From: Glebionis coronaria | Taxonomy: Eukaryota; Streptophyta; Magnoliopsida; Asterales; Asteraceae | Direction of reading: 5' to 3' | DNA length: 64,000 bases | NCBI GenBank assembly: GCA_025667525.1 | Contig: CM046878.1 | Span: forward strand, 401,319,275 to 401,383,274 | Part shown: in pieces, positions 58,489 through 64,000 of the stretch | Position numbering within the stretch: position 1 is the first letter of the stretch | Layout: every line of letters begins with the position of its first letter | Notes under the pieces: generated by a model | Databases searched by the model: none | The model's input: only the letters and a program-made list of their open reading frames with translations | What the model was told of the DNA's origin: nothing | Program-made: the position numbers and the translations under genes

Positions 58489-60900
58489 CTAAGAATAATA
58501 ATGTTTGACTTTCTTCTTCTTCCTAATAGAACGGCGAGGTGTGGGGACACCAGAAGAAGATTCCTCCTTGACTTTGACAGCAGCAGTAGGAACAAAGTCC
58601 TCAACAACCATAGGATCAGAAGTGGCTGCACCAGCTAATGAAGTAGGAAGTGGTTCAGTCACCGGTGTTGGTGTTGGCTCCACAACAGGAGTAACAGGAG
58701 TAGGATAGTAGCAGGAGTGGTAGTAGCTTAATTGGTGGTGGTAGTATCAACATGAGAGTGAGTGGGATCAACATTTGAAGTGGTGGTGGTAGGAATAGCA
58801 GTAGAAGGAGCACTAGAAGATGGAACCCCAGAAATACCCTTGTGAACATCCGACAAAGAGGTGGGAGCAGCAGCAGGCTTAGAAGTGAGGACAACACGAG
58901 GAGGTGGGCGATAAATGGCATATTCAGGGACAGCTGTATCCTTAGGCTTGATCATCTTTGTGTAAAGATCTTTAAGCTCATCAAAAGACAACCTCCTCAC
59001 CCTTTCCCATGTCCACCCAGTCTGATAATACGCAGCCGATTGATTCTTAACTTTGTTGCAGCGACCATCTCTCCTAAGTACGCGACATGTGTCTCTTATG
59101 GCGTTGTTCACGAAGCTGGGCAGCAAGAGTTAACTGTTGTTTACGCATCAAAGCCATTGCCCGTTGAACACAATTGCCTTGATTCACATCTGCACCCAAC
59201 AAATCAGTGAACTAAGAGTAGTCGGAAGTAAGGATGGTAAGCACCTTCATCCAGTCATGGTCATCCCAATGCATGACGTTGTGCCTCAACTTCTCACGTC
59301 TTTGTTGTTGCAGGGATTCATCCTCAGCCTTGGCTTGTTGGTCAAGCTCTTCTTACAATCTCTGAGCAGCCTCTTCCCCCAATCTTTCTTCCTCCAATTG
59401 CCTGCGAGTACGCTTTTTGGGAGGAGAGGGTGCATCAGTCATAGGGGCTTTGCCTTTGGGATCATGAGAAGGAACGACAGAAGGACCATTAGAGTCATCC
59501 ATTGGCTTGGGACCAGCAGCAGCATTAGGAATGCATGAAGGACTAGGAGGAGCAGGCAAGTCATCACTCGTCTTATCAGCAAAGGCAGCCCTGACCAAAA
59601 TAGTCAGCCCATCCTCCTCAACATCTTCATCAGAATCAGAAAGAACTACTTTCTTCCTTTGGCGCTTCGGTTGTGTCTCCAATGCTTTAACCTTGTTTGC
59701 CAATGGGAGCACGAAATCCCGTGTGAGCTTGCGGTGCTGGTTGAGATCATCTTCCAAAGAAACAATCTTGGCACAGTACATGTGCATAAGAGCTAGCAAA
59801 GAAGTTAGAGTAATAGGTTCCTCAACTTCCCCACCAAGAGGACTTGGCTTGGGGGATGCGTCATTCGGACCAAAAGCAACAGATGGGTCATCCATATGAG
59901 CATGAGAGCTAGAAGGCTTCTCAGCAGAATGCGGAGCTGGGCTAGGAGGGGGAGAATCAGCAAATGGGGACTCATGTGGGCGAGAAGAGGGAGCAGCCTT
60001 TGAGGTAGATGGCATTTCTACCACCACCTCTATAACTGGCTCCTCAACCTCCACATAAGGCACACCAGTAGCAGGGTTCTCCTCCTACATAGGATCATCC
60101 TCCAATGGAGGTTCCTCCCCGGCTTGACCAGCCGGAGGAACCACATTGGGACCCCCTTGGGCAAGGCCCAACATAGCATCAGTGAGAGGCCTCAAAGGAC
60201 CCTTATAGCCAAGGGCCATATTCGCATAAACTTTTGGAGTATGCTTTGGGGGCACATATTCCTTCCTATTCCTAGGTAGGCACATAAGAACCTGCTGCAA
60301 AAACCTAGGGTACATCAAGAACTTCTTCCTAGAGCCAGTATCACTAAGATTACTAATCATGCCATCAAACAAGTAACAAGAAAAGTTAAAAGTACGAACC
60401 TGAGCAATACAAATCAAACCAGTAGCAAGGGGGATGGGAAACGCATCCCAACTCCCAGACTTTGGACTCAAACAATGAATCAAAAAGTGAACCAACAGCT
60501 TCTATTGAGGGGCAAATCTATTTTTTTGGAAGTTAAACTGCCCCTCATGATTATAACCTATAGCAGCCATACCATCCAATACATCTGAATTGGGAATAGA
60601 GACAATGCCATCTTCATCTTAGAGATGAAGGGCAGACCTAATGGATGCCTCAGACACCACATAGGAGCGACCATCTATAGTAGCATGGAGCTCTAATGGG
60701 CGACCCAAAACAGCAATGAGGTTGGCAGTTGCCCAAAACTAACGTATAACAGTATCATACACAGTGGGGCAAACAGTAAGAGCATACCTTAGATTGGAAG
60801 CTTTAATGTATTCCAGGATGTTTGTGAACTCGTCTCTTTTAGGACCTTTTCCAAGATAGGCCACCTTGTTATGATCGGGCTTGTACTATAGTGATGCCAT
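58489..60900 (-). pseudogene. ORF3 of Copia E, decayed
   Basis: It starts MASL at 60900 and reads through the same N-terminal domain as the ORF3 of A: ASNLRYALTVCPTVY, a QFW-like site now stop-FWATAN, VSEASIRSALHL, LIHCLSPKSGSWDAF, YLFDGM and YPRFLQQVL. Single stops lie at 60898-60740 and beyond: 60739-60741 (TAG), 60619-60621 (TAA), 60502-60504 (TAG) and 60085-60087 (TAG), most explained by C to T changes in Gln or Trp codons. A 236-codon open part (59353-60063) has a Ser/Pro-rich linker, a helix-rich stretch and an RKKVVLSDSDEDVEEDG box. Frameshifts follow near 59130 and 58700. The end RRSIRKKKKVKHYYS is basic and unlike the C-terminus of A. Confidence 0.75.
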
Positions 60901-61471
60901 TGATATTGATTGAAGCAGTGGAAGATGATTGATTGATGAGGGTGAAGGATAGGAGCGTATGTGTGTGTGTATGTTTGTGATAATTGAGTCAAATGAGTAA
61001 TTTGACCATAAATAATGGTCACAAAACTGTTCATTGACCCCTAAGTATGGGGGTTACCCTTTCAAAATTAAGTCATTAATGATAGAGTAACCACTTGCCC
61101 CTCATACCATTATTTGCAAATCCTAGTTACCAAAGATAAACAAAAGATGTGCACCAGAAGTAACTCGCGTCGACTGAAAGTCAAAACGCGTAAAGGTCAA
61201 CACTAGGAGCAGCGAGTGGTCAACGAAAGTTAACGAAGTGAACATTGACCCAAAATTGATACTAGAAGCCAACCACAAGTGAAGACTAAGGGTTTGTACC
61301 CACTAGTAGCAGAAGATTGCCACTAGGAGTAACCAAAGTCTTTCACTAGAAGTTGCACACACCGCGAATACCCATGAAAACTGTTGTTAGAAGCTACCAT
61401 ATGTAATATTGTACAAGTAAATATGTACAATAAGCCTCCCCTTAGGCTTAGCCTCCCCTCAATCCTAGGCC
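60901..61471 (-). other. Spacer between RNase H and ORF3 of E, with its own repeated motif
   Basis: About 570 bp without an ORF that I would call. CACTAGGAGTA-type copies (plus-strand reading) start at 61152, 61201, 61260, 61301, 61321 and 61344, with a further variant near 61386. It is the counterpart of 16427-17576 in A. A C/A-rich leader precedes the ORF3 ATG. Confidence 0.6.
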
Positions 61472-62908
61472 TCAAGGATTGACCATACCAATGTGAACCA
61501 CCAAGTGGTTGAATCTCGGACCATCAAATGCTTTAGTCAATAAATCAACAACATTGTCATCCGTGTGTACTTTAAGAACCTGTATTAGCTTCTTTTCATT
61601 TGCATCCCGTATAAAATGGTGCCAAATCTCGATATGCTTTGTTCGTTAATGAAAGATAGGATTCTTCACAATGCAGATAGTGCTTTGACTGTCGATGAAA
61701 ATTTTGGTGTTCATGAAGTTGAACCCATAATCCAGCATCTGATTTTGTATCCACAAGACTTGTCCACAACAACTAGCAGCAACTACGTATTCAGCTTCTG
61801 ATGAAGAGGTAGCCACTATTGTCTGTTTCTTGCATTGCCATGAGATAAGTCGTCGAACCAAAAACTGACAACCACCAGTAGTATACTTCCTATTTCTTGC
61901 ATAGTCACTATCACTATAGGCTTCAAGAACAAAAGGTGATTCCCTTGGATACCACAAACCTAGCTTGGGTTGTGCCTTGATATACTTGAATATTTTCTTT
62001 ACTGCATTCAAGTTAGATATGGTTGGAGCCACCTGATGTCTAGAACAAGCACTTACTGCAAACATAATGTCTGGACGTGATGCAGTCAAATACATGAGTG
62101 GGCCAATCATTGACCTGTATATATGAACATTGACAGGAGGATCTGGCTCATTCTTGAGTTTTACTTTAGTGACTTCATAAGGTGTTGCTGCTGGCCGAAG
62201 AGGTTCCACATCAAACTTCTGAATGATCTCATGAACATACTTGTCTTGACTTATAAAGATACCATCTGACTGCTTCTTGACTTGAAGACCAAGGAAAAAT
62301 GTGAGTTCTCCCATGGCACTCATCTGAAATTCGCCTTGCATTAGTTGTTCAAACTCATCACACCATTCCTTCCGAGTAGAACCGAAGATAATATCATCCA
62401 CATACACTTGAACCAGGATGATGTCTTTGACATTCCTTTTGAGGAACAATGTTTTGTAAATAGTGCCTCTTCTATAGCCATGTTTCAACAAGAAAGTGGA
62501 CAGACGCTCATACCAAGCTCTAGGAGCCTGATGAAGTCCATAAAAAGCTTTGACCACCTTGTAGACTTTCTTGGGATGAAGTGGATCCACAAAGCCCTTA
62601 GTTGAGTGACATAAACTTCCTCATCAATCTTGCCATAAAGAAACACCCTCTTGACATCCATCTGAAAAACCGTAAAGCCAACGTAAGAAGCAAAAGCCAA
62701 AAACAGACGAATGGCCTCAATCCTAGCAACAGGAGCAAAGACTTCAGTATAGTCAATTCCTTTTAGTTGTGTGTGACCTTGTGCGACCAGCCTAGCATTA
62801 TTTCTCACCACAATACCCCTTGCATCTTTCTTTTTCTTGAGAATCCATTTGGTACTGATACATGGTTTTTCATTGGGTTCAGATAAAGTTCTCGGTATCT
62901 CCTTGAAT
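61472..62908 (-). pseudogene. pol: Reverse transcriptase and RNase H of Copia E
   Basis: RT begins near the B3 junction (ISTKWILKKKKDARGIVVRN) and shows [50 protein letters not shown] and the active site VQVYVDDIIFGS (near 62400). A frameshift near 62605 splits it. The following 314-codon frame (61646-62590) runs into RNase H (EAYSDSDYA, TTGGCQFLVRRLISWQCKKQT, EAEYVVAASCCGQVLWIQNQ). TAA at 61646-61648 interrupts it. The last blocks (KHIEIWHHFIRD, LLTKAFDGPRF) are readable to the natural stop at 61472. It has the full YVDD box, unlike A. Confidence 0.88.
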
Positions 62909-64000
62909 TGATCACAGCTAAAAGTGGAATGATTTATTCTTGGTTAATAAAGAGGTGTTGGTTTGTTTATCTATTTTAAACTAATAGCAAATAAACATAA
63001 GTGGCGTTGAGTAAATTATAAGCTTTGAAAGATTAAACTAAATTGACGAGTTAAAAATAAAAGCTTGAAAACATAAAGAAAGGATTAGAAAAATACTTTG
63101 AAAACTTAACTAAATTAAAACTTAAAACTTTATAAAACTTTAAAACTTAGTGCATCAGAATATAAGAAATGCAAAGCTGTCGGAATGTCAAAATCATAAC
63201 CATCGGAATACAATTAAAATGATCCATTAGAATGTTTCAAGTGAAGGTCCATCGGAATCTCAAGTACACTTCTATCGGAATATGGTCTATCGCAAAGTGC
63301 ATCTATCGGAATGTGCCAGATCGGAAAGTCAGATCAGAATGATGTAAACTAAAAATGGGCAGAGTTTCGACTCTAAAAAGGACCTTAGTCCCGTCGGAAT
63401 GTGCGATCGCAATGAGCGATCGCAATCCCAGATCGGAAAAAGGGGTAAATGCCAAGCCTATCGCAAAGTAGAACCCACACTTGGGTTATTGCGATACAAA
63501 TCAGGAAACCGTCGGAATATGTATAAACCCTTATATTGCGATGGAAACCAAATCAATCCGAGAATGATAATAAGCTGAAACTTCGATAAGCACTTACAAT
63601 AAGCTATTTTAACCGGGACTTAAACACTTCAAAAAGGTTAAATTGGAAAACTTTTGAAGACGACAAATCATAAACTTTATAAACAAAACTTTTGAATGAC
63701 TAAACCTTTTTAATAATCCGAAAAGTAAAAAGCTAAAGCATGAAATAAGCTAATAAGCATAAAGAGCTTATAGCCTAAACAAATTAAAAGCTTAAAAAGT
63801 GGTAAAAAGATTGATCTTTTAACTACTTAAACATGAAACGAAACCAAACCGTAAGGATTGTAGTTTTCGGATTAAAGGCAAAATGAAACCAAGAAATGTA
63901 GGAAGAGATTAAAGAACACAAACTTAAACTTAAACTTTTAATTCAGAAACTTAAAATACAAAGATTAATGAAAAGCTTAAAATTTGAAGGATGAAAACAA
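62909..64000 (-). repeat. 3' LTR of a third Athila-like element (B3), cut by the window end
   Basis: Read on the minus strand this ends GCTGTGATCA at 62909 and resembles the B2 LTR end (for example 'tttgctattagtttaaaat' matches B2's 'tttgcttttagtttaaaat'). Positions about 63178-63555 contain many TCGGAAT copies, the reverse of ATTCCGATAG. No primer site adjoins 62909, so this is the 3' LTR and the element extends to the right. It splits the RT of E. Confidence 0.75.

Larger units (their letters stand above)
30637..64000 (+). mobile_element. Copia retrotransposon C (5' part in window), containing nested B2, D, E and B3
   Basis: The 5' LTR at 30637-31142, iMet primer site and gag identify a Copia element of the same lineage as A. 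Both have LTRs that begin TGTTGGGAA and end GGGATCAACA, and the TATA contexts match. It is split in gag by B2 (TSD gatcc) and again in protease by E at 58148. The rest of pol and the 3' LTR would lie beyond the window. The presumed left TSD is ggact (30632-30636). Confidence 0.8.
58148..64000 (-). mobile_element. Copia retrotransposon E, minus strand, partial, with B3 nested
   Basis: On the minus strand the window holds RT, RNase H, a spacer and ORF3, then a putative 3' LTR (58148-58483). The upstream parts are beyond B3 and off the window. Possible TSD sequence at its left edge is cacat (58143-58147). ORF3 shows it is a relative of A, from another subfamily. Confidence 0.72.

Overview
This window is repeat-rich plant nuclear DNA, most likely from a member of the daisy family (Asteraceae). 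It is built almost entirely of LTR retrotransposons nested inside one another. The Asteraceae reading is inferred from the proteins: a Copia element with a long extra ORF after RNase H, and a chromovirus with an extra acidic ORF before gag. From memory both resemble proteins common in that family. I found no ordinary single-copy host gene.

Left block (1-21480). Copia element A (127-21201, + strand, 493-bp LTRs, TSD tttaa) sits inside an antisense fragment of a related Copia ORF3. Its gag is interrupted by Athila-like Ty3/gypsy element B1 (1189-10513, TSD ctctt), which has gag and protease but no reverse transcriptase, RNase H or integrase. After B1 come the rest of gag, then protease, integrase, RT and RNase H, then a long decayed ORF3 (17577-20656).

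Middle (21481-30636). A TRIM-like element with 116-bp LTRs (21879-25854) contains a 3-kb solo LTR with a perfect TSD (22496-25514). It is followed by a hAT-like MITE, two long (TA)n tracts, a 1000-N assembly gap and a small island of foreign-looking sequence bounded by a 44-bp direct repeat.

Right block (30637-64000). Copia element C (5' LTR 30637-31142) is interrupted in gag by Athila-like B2 (33012-56874, TSD gatcc), which has a full but broken gag-pol. B2 is itself interrupted by chromovirus D (40677-53372, - strand, 3.1-kb LTRs, TSD catat). Element C resumes at 56875 and is cut again in its protease at 58148 by a minus-strand Copia element E, whose RT is split by the 3' LTR of another Athila-like element, B3 (62909 to the window end).

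The signal I find most interesting is not a gene. Each family carries its own short DNA motif in many clustered copies. In A an 11-bp motif (core GYTGAYA) occurs as sixes with start-to-start spacing 21-21-15-21-21 in both LTRs and again inside ORF3, a five-copy set with spacing 21-21-15-21 lies in pol, and further sets lie in gag and non-coding DNA. Inside the reading frames the well-matched copies share one codon phase. Element C, the Athila-like LTRs (B1 versus B2/B3) and E carry different motifs. This resembles the family-specific motif/DNA-binding-protein pairing described for VANDAL transposons and their VANC anti-silencing proteins, but that link is a hypothesis here.

Almost every coding region is broken by stops or frameshifts. 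Element D is the least damaged: its gag-pol is in one frame with three stops.
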